64,000 nt of DNA, from assembly GCA_947471745.1 (NCBI GenBank), contig CANJKZ010000820.1, forward strand, positions 3,323,501 through 3,387,500, given 5' to 3'. The position numbers and the translations under genes are program-made. The notes under the pieces were generated by a model that saw only the letters and a list, made by a program, of their open reading frames with translations, was not told the origin of the DNA and ran no database searches. Positions 1-10,228 of this stretch are shown piece after piece (within the stretch, counting starts at the first letter, position 1; each line of letters starts with the position of its first letter). The DNA is from Closterium sp. Naga37s-1 (lineage: Eukaryota > Streptophyta > Zygnematophyceae > Desmidiales > Closteriaceae).

Positions 1-394
1 CCTGAGGCCACAGGAACTGGGGGGCACCGGCATGGCACATGGAGGTCCGGGCAACCTCCATGACCAGGCCGATGCATCGCTCGGCTACCCCGTTCAACTA
101 CGGCGAGGCCAGTGCGGTGTAATAGCGTGAGGACCAAAACGCTCACGGTGGAGGTCGTCGAGTCGACGGTAGCAGCTGGATGCAGAGTGGTCAGGACTCC
201 AGCAGGTAGTGCCAGGACCAGGGCCTGTCAGGGCCCGGTACCCGAAGGAGCCGACATCTCGCCCACTTCTAGCTAAGCCACTGCCGGGGGCGCCACACTT
301 TGGACCCGCAGGTCCACTGCCGGGAGTGCTGCGGCTGGCCCTGCTGCTGTAGAGCTCTAGTACACGCCATGTGAGGAGCTAGAAGCGGGGGGTG

Positions 395-1090
395 CGCTGG
401 CAGTAGCCTAAGCTGCTGCTGGTGCGCTGGGGGCAGCCTATGCTGCTGCTGTTTCTGCTGAGGGCAGCCTATGCTGCTGCTGGTTCTGCTGGGGACAGCC
501 TATGCTGCTGCACGTTCTGCTGGGGGGCAGCCTGTGCTGCTGCTTGGTCCGCTGGGGGCAGCCTAATCTTCTGCTGGTGCGCTGGCGGCAGCCTAAGCTG
601 CTGCTGGTTCTGCTGGGGGCAGCCTATGCTGCTGCTGGTTCTGCTGGGGGCAGCCTAAAATGCTGCTGGTGCGCTGGGGGCAGCCTATGCTGCTGCTGGT
701 TCTGCTGGGGGGCAGCCTATGCTGCTGCTGGTTCTTCTGGGGGGCAGCCTATGCTGCTGCTGGTTCTGCTGGGGGCAGCCTAGGCTGCTGCTGGTGCGCT
801 GGGGGTAGCCTATGCTACTGCTCGTTCTGCTGGGGGCAGCCTATACTGATGCTGGTGATACTGGCGGTGGTGGAAGCTGCTGATGGTGCTACTGGCGGTA
901 GTGTAAATAACTGCTGGTGCTACTGGTGGCATTGTAAGCTGCTGCTGGTACTAGTGGCGGCAGTGGAAGTTGCTGCTGGTGCTACTAGCGGCAGTGTACG
1001 CTGCTGCTGATGCTAGTGGCGGCAGTGGAAGCTGTTGCTAGTGCTACTAGCGACAGTGTAAGCTGCTGCTGGTGCTACTGGCGGCATGGT
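395..1090 (-). repeat. 30-31 bp minisatellite in CopX leader
   Basis: Tandem units of about 30-31 bp built on GCTGGGGGCAGCCTATGCTG. Units are regular at 420-860 and decay towards 1090 into looser forms with GGCGGCAGTG. The unit is close to a multiple of three, so several frames stay open and give low-complexity Ala/Gly/Cys/Leu products. I regard these as repeat artefacts and not genes. The same unit recurs in reverse complement at 62940-63385. Confidence 0.9.
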
Positions 1091-1099
1091 GAGCTGCTG

Positions 1100-1285
1100 G
1101 GGAGCCAGGTTTCAGCGTGGGGCGGCTGTTTCAGGTATGGGGCGGCGGGTTTCAGGTGTGGGACGGCGGGTTCAGGTGTGGGGCGGCGGGTTTCAAGTGT
1201 GTGGCGGCGGGTTTCAGGTGGGGTGGCGGTTTCAGGTCGTGGGGACGATGGGTTTCGGGTGGGGCGGCGGTTTCAGGTCGTAGGG
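1100..1285 (-). repeat. About 20-bp GTTTCAGGTGGGGCGGC minisatellite
   Basis: Imperfect tandem repeats of about 18-21 bp with core GGTTTCAGGTGGGGCGGC. The same repeat lies in the leaders of B (57070-57250) and, in reverse complement, of D (59020-59280). It is therefore part of the CopX leader and not a local expansion. Confidence 0.85.
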
Positions 1286-1675
1286 ACAGTCAAGGTAGCG
1301 GGCGATGGGTGGGGAAGGGCGCGGCTAACGGCTGTGACGTCCGCGCGACTGCTGCTGCGCATGCGCACGGTCGCGGCGTACGCGCACGCGGCTGCGCGTG
1401 AGGCTAATTCTGCGCGTGGAGCTACGCTCGTGCGTCTGCTGCGCGTTAGCGGGCTGGCGGGAAACGCGCAGGGAAAAAACAGGTGGGGCGCGACGCAAAA
1501 AATGGGTGACGTGCGGGGGCGACGGGGCGCGCGATCTACGGGTGCTACGGGGCGCGATTTACGGGCGACGGAGGCGCGATAGATGGGCGCTACGGGGCAG
1601 GGCGCTTCGGGCTACGGGGCACTATGGGAACAGGCGGGGGACGGAAAGGTGGGCCCTTAGGATCGTTCGCTCCAT
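1286..1675 (-). other. GC-rich non-repeat part of CopX leader
   Basis: Non-coding leader between the minisatellites and the LTR, rich in GCGCG words and GGGGCGCTACGG-like words. It matches the corresponding stretches of B (57290-57629) and D (58650-58980). The end next to the LTR (about 1661-1675) resembles the reverse complement of the CopX primer site TGGTATAGAGC, but weakly. The open frames here are shadows. Confidence 0.65.
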
Positions 1676-1819
1676 ACTAAGTTACAATTTCAATTACTGA
1701 ATCAATTGACTAAGGAAAATGAGAAACAAGCAAGATATAGCAAGTGTAACCCTAACCCTAGGAAAACATGAAGTACACCTAGACTAACACAAATAAGCTA
1801 TAACAAATGTATCTTGGCA
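1676..1819 (-). repeat. CopX LTR (5' LTR of element F)
   Basis: About 144 bp that aligns with the 148-bp LTRs of B and D: it shares AATTGACTAAGG, CAAGATATAGCA, CCTAGGAA and CACCTAGACTAA. The right edge (TTGGCA, the reverse of a TGCCAA start) is clear. The left edge is approximate. The two CCCTAA units at about 1746-1757 are part of the LTR and are not a telomere. Confidence 0.7.
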
Positions 1820-1946
1820 TCTTCTCCCATAACTGCTGCATGGTGGTGTCGAAGTCATGTGCAGCTTGGACATGTGCCGGTGTGGTTGGCTACTGTGGTG
1901 TAAGTGGTTCCCGTCTGTAACACAGGAAGAAAGGAGATTTCCCTGT

Positions 1947-2302
1947 TGTGAGAGTACGATGGCTTATGCTGGCTTTGCTAGCTTGCCTGGACTTTATTAT
2001 GCTATTACTAGCTTAGGTTTTATTTATCATGCATAGATATGCTTGATTTCCTAGGTTAGGTGCATTCCTATATGTTAGGTTAGCACCGAACCAGGTTACG
2101 TGTACTGAACTCAAGCCTTTTTGGTTCCCACCGAATTGCTTTCTACCGAGTTTGGGAAGGTTCTGTTCGGGACACTTCGCGACCCTCAGAACATTCACGT
2201 AACACCTGGGTTACCTGCCTTGTGTCGAGCCTATATATAGCCTCGCCTTGTACCCAGGTGGAGCACTGAATAGATTTCTCTTTCCTGAACCAGATCCTCA
2301 CA
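1947..2302. mobile_element. Solo LTR S1, 356 bp, with target duplication
   Basis: Begins TGTGAGAG and ends CCTCACA, so the ends are inverted (TGTGAG/CTCACA). It is flanked on both sides by the 5-bp target duplication CCTGT. The flanks join the GypG integrase frame seen uninterrupted at about 42340-42440. No internal retroelement sequence remains, so it is a solo LTR. No related LTR occurs elsewhere in the window. Confidence 0.85.
2232..2239. promoter_or_regulatory. TATA-box-like site in solo LTR S1
   Basis: TATATATA about 64-70 bp before the right end of the solo LTR. It is placed as a U3 promoter TATA box would be if the LTR reads left to right. The site is palindromic and does not itself give the direction. 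Confidence 0.4.
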
Positions 2303-2990
2303 CCTGTGGCCGCATGTGACCCGTTGTTGTAAGCGAACTTAAGGGTCGGTAACTGTAGATCCCAGTGGCTGATATTGACTTTGCAAGCTGCAGTAGCTGT
2401 TCAACTACCTGATTGAGTCGCTCTGTCTGTCTATTAGTCTGGGGGTGGTAGGCCGAAGACATCGCAAGCTTTTGTCCCCAAAAATCTCATGAGTTCCCTC
2501 CAGAGCTTACTAGTGAACTTTGGGTCCCTATCCGATATGAGTATAGCGGGGATTCCATAGATGGTGATGATGCGGTCGAAGAAGAGGCGAGCAGGTTCTT
2601 CAGCTGTAGCCGTGACGTTGGTCGGGATGAAGTCCCATTTTAGAGAACTTCTCGATCACCACGAGTATAGCGTCATGCCCTTGTGAGGTATGATTGCTAA
2701 TCTTCATCCAATGGCACGTGTCGCATGAGGTGACGAACTACTGCACGTCTGCTGCCATCCGAGGCCAGTAGTAATATTTTGCTATTCCCACTAACATCTT
2801 GTTGCTCCCAAAACGTCCCGCATATGCTACGTCGTGAAACTGCTCCAGTAAGATCTGTCGGAGTGGGGCATAGTTCGGTACCCAAATTTTTCCTGAACCC
2901 TTCCTTACAACTAGGTATTTTTCCCACTGTAATAGCTTCTTTTTCTGTGCTGTAGCAATCTCTGCGTGCACAGAGTACCCATGTTGGAAT
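2303..2990 (-). pseudogene. GypG-1 integrase part
   Basis: Minus-strand match to the GypG-2 integrase region at 41600-42370, in the same order. Recognisable pieces include the zinc-binding H2C2 region near 2700-2990 and the catalytic-core region nearer 2400-2640. The remainder of the integrase lies at 1820-1946, left of the solo LTR. It is broken. Confidence 0.7.
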
Positions 2991-2994
2991 AGAC

Positions 2995-3603
2995 TGATAG
3001 GATGAAGGACTGAGTTAGGAAGCTTAGGGGCCGAAATAACTCAAAATCGTTGGACTATATTTCTGGACAGAAGTGTCGACTCCACAAACTGGAACTTCAC
3101 CAAATTCACATATGTTGTAGCTTTAGAGCGTGGCTACAATTCCAGGATTGGATCACATGAAAAGCTGAAGTATTTCTCAAGTTATAAATTTTAGCGCACT
3201 AGGGGGTATGCTGCCACAGAAAACTTAACTCAATCACAAATGTCTCCCAAGAACCACACAAGAGAATTAAAGTTGCAAGAAACTAGGTAGGAGGGGATGA
3301 GGAGGACGAGAGGGAAGGTCCCAAGGGAGCCCCAAACCAACTAAAACCCATAAACTCACAAAATCCCCTCCCTACAGGAATCCCAACTTTGACCTTTGCC
3401 ATTTCCCCAACCCATGCCATCCACCTCACCCCAACTTGGCCACACTTGCCAACCTGGTTTGGTTTCTCCCAACCACTTGGCATCATGTACAGTAGAAGTG
3501 ACGAATTTCCCAACCCCCAAAAGTGTATAACCCATATTGAGGCACCCCATAAGTTCCCATAGTCGCCGCAACCAAATATCAAAAGCATACGAAGTTCAAC
3601 CGT
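2995..3603 (-). repeat. CopY LTR (left, partial)
   Basis: Aligns with 23255 onwards: a TGATAG start in place of TGTTAG, the GGGGCCGAAATA block, then the pyrimidine-rich CCAACTTGGCCACACTTGCC block. It passes directly into coding sequence at about 3604. Confidence 0.8.
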
Positions 3604-5933
3604 TCAAAATTCATGGAACTTCACATCCCTTGACACAGTCAGCTTCTGGCTGGTCAAGTCCCACAGCAACCAGCCCTTGTGATCCTTGGCAATTCCCAAA
3701 TGCACACCCCATCTTCCAGACACTTCCAAATTTTCCCTCTTCTCCTTAGGCATATGAAACACCACCATACAGCTATAGGCTCTCAGCATGTTGACTGCTG
3801 GTGCACTCCCATACCACTTGGTGTAGGGGACCCACTGCTTGTCCCCAACAGTCCCTAGCACCCTGTTTTTCACAAGGGCGACATGCCGCAGTGCAGTCAC
3901 CCAAAACGGATCCGGCAGCCCTGTACGCCCAAGGAGAGTGCGAGCACCTTCCTGCAGGGTCCGGTTGAACCGCTCAGCCACGCCAACCTGCTGAGGGTTG
4001 TAGGGCACTGTGAGCTGATCCTGGATCCTCTTCTTCTTTCGCACCGCCTCAAATTCATCGCCAATGAACTCTCCCTCGTTGTCGGTGCGGATCGCCTTCA
4101 CCTTGTGTCCGCACTCCCTTTGGGCCCTTGGCATCCACTCCTTCAAAAAAACTGCTGCCACCTCCCCCTTGGTCTTGACAGGGTACACCCATACCCCACG
4201 TGTGTGGTTATCCATGATGGTCAAGAAGTAGCGGCTGCCCCTGAGAGAAGGGGTCCTCGTAGGGCCCACTACATCCATGTGCACAAGCGCATGGCATGTC
4301 TCCCAATCGACCTCACCACTCCCAGATGAAGCCTTTGCCCATGCAGCTGTCCCATCCACACCAGCAAGCACCTCACCATGTGATTGCTGTTGCTGCTGCA
4401 CCTTCTTGACTGCATCCAGGGCCCCAATACTTGGTGCAATCTCCTCTCCTCCCGAAGTTGCTTTAGCCACTGCTGCTGCTGATGCCGTTGCTGGAGGTTT
4501 CCGGTTCCAAGGGATGATGGGCAGCTGCCATAGGTCCTTGATGCAGCTGCTCTCCTCCTCCAGGTTCCACAACAACAGCTTCCGAAGCTTCGCACGGCAG
4601 CTGGTTGGGCCGAAGGTAACTTCAGCCTTGCTCTTCTGCAGCCGGCGCACAGATAGGAGGTTAGCATATAACCCCTCAACCAGCAACACATTCCCAAGTC
4701 CCACAAACTCCCCATTGGCTCCCATCGCCTTGGCATTCCCAGCACCAATCACAGGGAGCAAAGCACCTGAAGCGGTAGCTACAAACTGGCATCTTCCCAG
4801 GGGGCTTTACCTGATCAAGCAAATCTGCCTGTGGGGTCATATGACTTGTGCAACCTAAATCTATTACCCAATGAGTGAGGGGGTGCATCACAACCTTCCC
4901 AACCGGACCCACATCACCCCCGCTCCCTTTCACATCCTCAACCATGAGGAACATCCCAGGGGATTCTTCACCATGTGCACCTTCACCTTGTGCACCTGAA
5001 CCTTGCACAGCGCCACCTTGTGCATGTTCACCACTTGGCGGCTTCATGCCTGGAGGTGCCTAACCTTCAGGCTGGCTGAAACACTTGAACCACGGGTGTC
5101 CTGCCTTCTTGCAGTACCAGCAAGTTCCCTCTATTCGGGTGCTCAACCTGCCACCAGAGCTCCCATTTCCCTCATTGTAGTCACCTCGGCCTCTCCCTCT
5201 GCCAAAGCCTCTCCCACGGCCTCGGCCTCTCTCACCCCCTCTTCCTCTGCTGCCTCCTACAGCTCCATACCCTTCAGCAGTCTTGTTGGCAGCACCACCT
5301 CCCGAGTGGAGCCTGCGGAAGTCCTCATGCAGGATCTGCTGACGTAGCCACTCAGGTGTCTATTGGTCCTGCTGAGTGTTGAGGGTGGGGATAAGATTGT
5401 CCCATGAGTTGTCAAGCACCGAGATGATCTTGGTGCACTGCTGCATTTGCGACACCTTGCTGCCCGACGCTGCCATCCTCGCATAGGTGTCCTTGATCTT
5501 GTCAAGGACCGGCTTCACATCGTCTCCCGGTCACATGAAGAGGGCAGCCAACTCCTTCTCCAATACAATCACGATGGGCAGCGTGTTGGGCTGAATCACG
5601 TCGCGTAGTAGCTTCCACGCCTTCGGTCCCGAGTCATCGAGCTCCACCAAATCTTTGATGTGCTGGAACATGTCGTTGTTGACGGACTGTAGGATCAGAT
5701 CGTACAGCACCGCGCTCTTCTCAATCCACCGATCGCGGGCATCTCCTTCCTCGGGCATTTTTCTCTTCCCCCATCGCAAGTTTCAGCAGCTTGTAGCGCT
5801 TGAAGGCGCTCCTCATCTGCCCGCTCCATTCCTCATAATTGGAGCCATCCAATGCCTCAATCTTGGATGGTGGCGGCTCATTCCTCGTCTCATCTGTATC
5901 TCCACTCCCTTGACTCATTTTCTCTTCACCCAA
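3604..5933 (-). pseudogene. CopY gag-protease-integrase remnant
   Basis: Minus strand. Gag (about 5050-5933) has the same N-terminal region as the whole CopY (P-P-P-S-K-I-E-A-L-D-G-S-N-Y-E-E-W) and an Arg/Gly-rich tail. The protease region is at about 4680-5047 and the integrase core at about 3700-4300 (contains Q-V-G-V-A-E-R-F-N-R-T). It is broken, with several breaks. Divergence from the 23255 element is visible along the whole length, so it is an older member of the family. Confidence 0.8.
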
Positions 5934-6152
5934 TCACAAATTTCAGCTCCCCTCTTGCTGTCCACAAGGAAGTCCCACAATATTTCACAAGCGTCGGCGC
6001 CAACGAAATTTCGGCAGAGATTCCCCTTAGCAGAAGTTACATCCAACCTCTAGAACCCCACTTAGGCACGCCCACAGGCCATGGTGGGTCAAGGAGGGTC
6101 TTCACACCTCAGTAGACTCTTCACAAGGTCCTCAATCAGCTCTGATACCACT

Positions 6153-7000
6153 TGTTAGGATCAAGGACAGAGTCTAGGAAGATAAGGGGCCGAAATATTT
6201 CAAAATCGTTGGTCTATAATTCTGGACAAAAATGTCGACTTCACAAGAATTTCCGTCGACAAAAGGTGCACCGTTACAACTTCTCCAATTTCAGATATGT
6301 TGTAGCTCTGGACAGTGGCTACAACTCCAATCTGAATAATATCAATAGGTGAAGTAAATCTGGAGTTATGAATTTCGGCGCACTGGGAGGTGGCCACAGA
6401 AACTTAACTCAATCACAATTGTCTCCCAAGAAACACACAAGGGAATTAGAGTAGCTAGAAACCAGGAAGGAGAGGATGAGGAGGACGAGAGGGAAGGTCC
6501 CTAGGGATTCCCCAACCAAGAAAACCCATAAGTGCACAATTCCCCTCCCTATAGGCACCCCAACGACATTTGTCACTTTCCCAACCCATGCCATCCACCG
6601 CACCCAACTTGGCCACACTTGCCAACCTGGTTTGGCTTCTCCCAACCATTTGGCAGCAACTACAATGATGGTGACGAAATTCCCAACCCCCCAAACGTCT
6701 ATACCCCATATAAAGTCACCCCACAAACTCCCATAGTCGCCGCAACACAATCATAACTTCGAACGATCATAACTTTCTCGTTCTTGCTCCGATCGCGATG
6801 ATTCTTGGTTCGTCGGAAAGCCCTTGAACAGAGAAGTCATTTCAGATATCTGCTCAAGCAAAATAAAATTCAAACATACCCATAAAATCCAAACCACAAC
6901 AAAACACAAATTCTCTTACGCACGTGAACCACGCATGCACCGTACGAGCATAGGATGGGAGGCAGACAGACGTGAATGCAAATGTTAGCATCACATAACA
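6153..7000 (-). repeat. CopY LTR (shared, central), 848 bp
   Basis: TGTTAG...ATAACA, close in length to the 868-bp LTRs of the whole CopY. On its left lies the primer site in reverse (CTCTGATACCACT). On its right lies the polypurine tract in reverse (AACTCCCCCTCTGG). It therefore serves as 5' LTR of the left copy and 3' LTR of the right copy. Confidence 0.85.
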
Positions 7001-7399
7001 AACTCCCCCTCTGGCTGCCAACCATCATCCCACATGCCTCAGCTCATGCATGCACCCTCAATGCATACTTATTCGAGCAACTTTCATTCCCTTCCAATGT
7101 TCTTCATCACTCCTTCCAACATCCCACTCCCAACACGTTCGCTTTGCTCAAATCTGCAGCACCCCGCTGTAGCCTCTCTCTCACGGCACTATCCTCCAAA
7201 CCCTCTGAATGTAGCCCCATAGCAGTAGGCTATCTCATCCTCATCAATCTGCTCAGTCACACTCGCAGCCGGTACCACACTTGGCGTGCCACGGCTCGCA
7301 TAGGTCAGCCTCGTAGGAGGGCGCACATCCTTTCTAGGACCCTTAGGCGGGTGTGGGGCACGTGGTGCAGCATCTTGCTGCTGCTGCAGCTGCTGCTAC

Positions 7400-7437
<38 letters not shown>

Positions 7438-8060
7438 CTCAGGTTCTCCCCCATCCAGAGATCTCCTCCTCAGAGACGGAAAACTCCACTTGCCTCGAAG
7501 GCCGCTGCACCTCATCGGCCTTAACAATGAGTGGTTAAGTAGGAAGCTTGTGCTGCTGCTGCTTCCACTCTTTATAGAACAGGGACTGGAGGAACTTCAC
7601 ATCTATTGACACAGCCAGCCCTTGTACTCCTAGTCAATCCCCAAATGCACACCCCATCTCCCAGAAGCTTCCAGTTTCCTTCGCTTCTCCTTTGGCACAT
7701 GGAACACCACCATGCAGCCATAGGCTCTTAGCATGTTCATAGAATGAGCACTCCCATACCACTTGGTGTAGGGGACCCACTGCTTGTCCCCCACAGTCGC
7801 CAGTACCCTGTTCTTCACAAGGGCGACCTGCCGCTGTGCACTCACCCAAACGGATCCGACAGCTCTACACGCCCAAGGAGAGTGCGTGCACCTTCCTGCA
7901 GGGTCCGGTTGAAATGCTCAGCCACGCCGTTCTGCTGAGGGTAGTAAGGCACTGTGAGATGATGCTGGATCCCTTTCCACTTCAGCTCCGCCTCAAAATC
8001 AGCACCAATGAACTCTTCCCCATTGTCGGCGCGGATCACCTTCACCCTAAACCTTGAACC
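7001..8060 (-). pseudogene. CopY pol remnant (right copy)
   Basis: A patchwork that matches, in order, the 3' end, RNase H, Gln-rich linker and integrase core of the whole CopY (integrase at about 7620-8060). It is broken, with many breaks. No open frame of more than 182 codons remains, and those that exist are not the pol frame over any length. Confidence 0.7.
7377..7432. repeat. CTG/CAG trinucleotide run in CopY linker
   Basis: Nearly pure CTG run. On the element's coding strand it is CAG, matching the poly-Gln segment of CopY pol (25943-25985 in the whole copy). Confidence 0.9.
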
Positions 8061-8277
8061 ACACAAGAGAATCAGAGCAGCAAGAAACCAGGTAGGAGGG
8101 GATGAGGAGGACGAGAGGGAAGGTCCTAAGCAAGCCCCAAACCAACCAAAACCCATAAGCTCACAAAATCCCCTCTTTATAGGAATCCCAAATTTGACCT
8201 TTGTCATTTCCCCAACCCATGCCATCCTCCTCACCCCGACTTAGCCACACTTGCCAACCTGGTTTGGTTTCTCACAA
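8061..8277 (-). repeat. CopY LTR fragment (right)
   Basis: Matches the middle third of the CopY LTR (CACACAAGAGAATC through CCAACCTGGTTTGG). The gypsy RNase H/integrase junction sequence resumes directly after it at CTTGTTGTGTAGCC. Confidence 0.75.
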
Positions 8278-9398
8278 CTTGTTGTGTAGCCTTGGCTTGT
8301 AGATGATGCCGTAGAGGAAGTGTGTTTCTAGGAAGTCCATCTACCGCACATGTCGTCGTGAGAGCGTAGGCTGCAACTTAAGGTATTTGAGACTGCAGTG
8401 GTTAGTGTAGACAGTAGTCTTGGCTCTCTCTAGGTAACACCTCCACGCCTTGTAGGCTGTGACAATCGCTAAGGCTTCCTTGTCATGGATTGGGTACTTC
8501 AGTTCTGCTCTGTGTAGCTTCTTACTGAGGTAGGCGATGGGCTGCAAACCGCGTCCATGATCCTGCATCAGTGTTGCTCCGACTGCCTGGTCACTAGCGT
8601 CTGCTTCCAGCACGTAATCTCTGTCTGGATCAGGTAAAATGAGTACTGGGGCATTAGTCAGTGCTGTCTGTAGCTGCTCCATGGATTGCTTCTGAGGAGT
8701 ATCCCATTTACAGGGCGTATCCTTTTTCGTCAGCGGCGCTGCCATTTTAGCTTACTGTATCACGAACATGTTGTTAGTTAGCGAACCTTAGGAATTGCTG
8801 CAACTCCTTCACGTTCTCAGGAACTTTCCACTTCTTGACGGCTACGATCTTCCGCGGGTCTACGTCTACGCCCTCGACACTCACCATGTGCCCGAGAAAA
8901 TGCACCTTCTTCAGGGCGAAGTCGCTCTTTAACAGCTTCACGTAGAACTTGTTCTCCCGCAGGATCTCAAAGACTTCCCGCAGATGCTCCACGTGCTCTT
9001 TCATGTTCTTGGAGTACATGAGAATGTTGTCCAGGTACACTACTACGCACTCGTCCAGCAGGGGCCGTATGATGTGGTTCATCTCCGCCTGGAACGTCGC
9101 CATTGCATTGCAGAGTCCGAACGGCATCATTAAGTATTCGCAGTAGCCGTATCTGGTATGGAATGCCGTCTTGTGAATCGAGTTTTCTGCCATCTTCATC
9201 TGCCGGTAACCCGACCGTAGGTCCAGCTTCGAAAACACCGGTGCACCACTCAGTTGGTCTAGAAGATCTTCTATGCGCGGTATGGGGTATTTGTTCTTGA
9301 CTGTCTGTTTGTTCAGTGCCCGGTAGTCGATGCACATCCATAAACTACCGTCCGGATTTGGAGTGAAGAGAACCGGTGTGCCGTATGGAGAGGTGGAT
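8278..9398 (-). pseudogene. GypG-1 reverse transcriptase and RNase H
   Basis: Minus strand. The 214-codon stretch 8774-9418 covers most of the RT palm and fingers, with [20 protein letters not shown] and L-M-M-P-F-G-L-C-N. The catalytic box reads Y-L-D-N in place of the usual Y-x-D-D. RNase H follows at 8341-8745 (L-E-A-D-A-S-D and D-K-E-A-L-A-I-V). Similarity to chromovirus-type gypsy RT is strong, but no chromodomain is visible. It is broken. Confidence 0.85.
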
Positions 9399-10228
9399 TG
9401 CAGGGATAACTTGTACAACGGGAGCTTGACAACGGGAAAGGCACGGGTGTGAGGGTGATCTCTTCGTTCCTTAGTCGTTTGCTTGAGCTCTCTCTACTTG
9501 CGCATTCATAGGGGAATTTGGCAAGAGTTTCACTAGCAAACATTGACAACAATGGTTCACAGAACATTGGCATGCAAGACAACATCGGATGCAAGATTGC
9601 CTAACGCACAAGCTGGTCGACCTCCAGCGCAGCACGGTCGACCGCGTTCGAGCGCAGCAAGGTCGACCGCACTCCAGCACTGCAAGGTCGACCGCAATCC
9701 AGCACTGCAGCAAGGCGGCCATCCAGCGTTTCACTCGCGACTGACAGCAGTGCACAAGCACGCGCCACCTTCGCAGGTGCTCGCAGATGGTTGGCCCAAC
9801 GTGCACCGTCACGCGAAGTCGGCCGATGTCTGCGCCTGATGAGCCACGTTAACCTCGGGATACCAGCACGAGGTCGGCTTTGCCAGAACCACCTGGGCGA
9901 CTGTCGCGCTTCTCCGCTGAACCCCGTCGCCCGGGCCTGGTCGACCGGGCAACTACATCGACCAACTACTTCTTTTCGTGCCCGACGACCACCCAGGTCG
10001 ACGACCACCTCCAGCCGACTTCACCTAAGTTAGCTACTCCTTTAGGTCGACAACTCCTGGTCGACCAGGCCGCCCAAGTCGGCGCCACCAGGTCGACCTC
10101 GCAAGGTAGGCGCCCTCCTAAGTCGGCGCCCCTCCCAAGGTCGACGTGCCAACACGTCGACCACGGTTGATGTCGGCTGCCGGCTCTAGTCGTCGGCGGC
10201 TTCGCAGTGGCCCTCGTGCAGGTCGTCC
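9399..10228 (-). repeat. CopW-type LTR inside GypG-1
   Basis: The left end (TGCAGGGATAACTTG...) is a diverged reverse complement of the CopW LTR end, including the GGGCACGGGTG-like and CAAGAGTTTCACTAG blocks. The middle is rich in GTCGACC, as in the other CopW LTRs. The gypsy gag region resumes near 10229 (CCTTTGCAGCTGTGTAGG). It is the most diverged CopW LTR here, hence old. The right edge is approximate. Confidence 0.7.

Larger units (their letters stand above)
1..1819 (-). mobile_element. CopX copia element F, 5' part, cut by the window edge
   Basis: Minus-strand Ty1/copia fossil that runs off the left edge. Read on the minus strand it has an LTR (1676-1819), a primer-site-like stretch just inside it, a GC-rich leader with two minisatellites, and a gag-tail block at about 106-390. 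That block is the reverse complement of 63400-63720 in element E and is also related to 59788-60125 in element D. Positions 1-105 match the end of a copia integrase core (reads like G-V-A-E-R, then L-V-M-E-V-A-R-T-S-M on the minus strand). It is broken, with several breaks, and looks old. Family assignment rests on the LTR and leader shared with B, D and E. Confidence 0.8.
2995..8277 (-). mobile_element. CopY copia array: LTR-internal-LTR-internal-LTR
   Basis: Two partial minus-strand CopY copies in tandem share a central LTR (6153-7000), with further LTR sequence at 2995-3603 and 8061-8277. Internal parts are gag, protease and integrase pieces in the left copy and scattered pol pieces in the right copy. 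All align to the whole CopY element at 23255-29741. The array sits in GypG-1; the gypsy sequence resumes just right of 8277, and no target duplication is visible. It is broken in many places and clearly older than the 23255 copy. An LTR-internal-LTR-internal-LTR layout is what unequal recombination between LTRs of two copies gives. Confidence 0.85.

Noticed and set aside
422-1582. Overlapping plus-strand frames in the left leader
   Set aside because: They are translations of the 30-bp and 20-bp minisatellites. Unit length keeps frames open in several phases.
1746-1758. Telomere-like CCCTAA units
   Set aside because: Only about two units, and they lie inside a CopX LTR whose relatives have CCCTAG at the same place.
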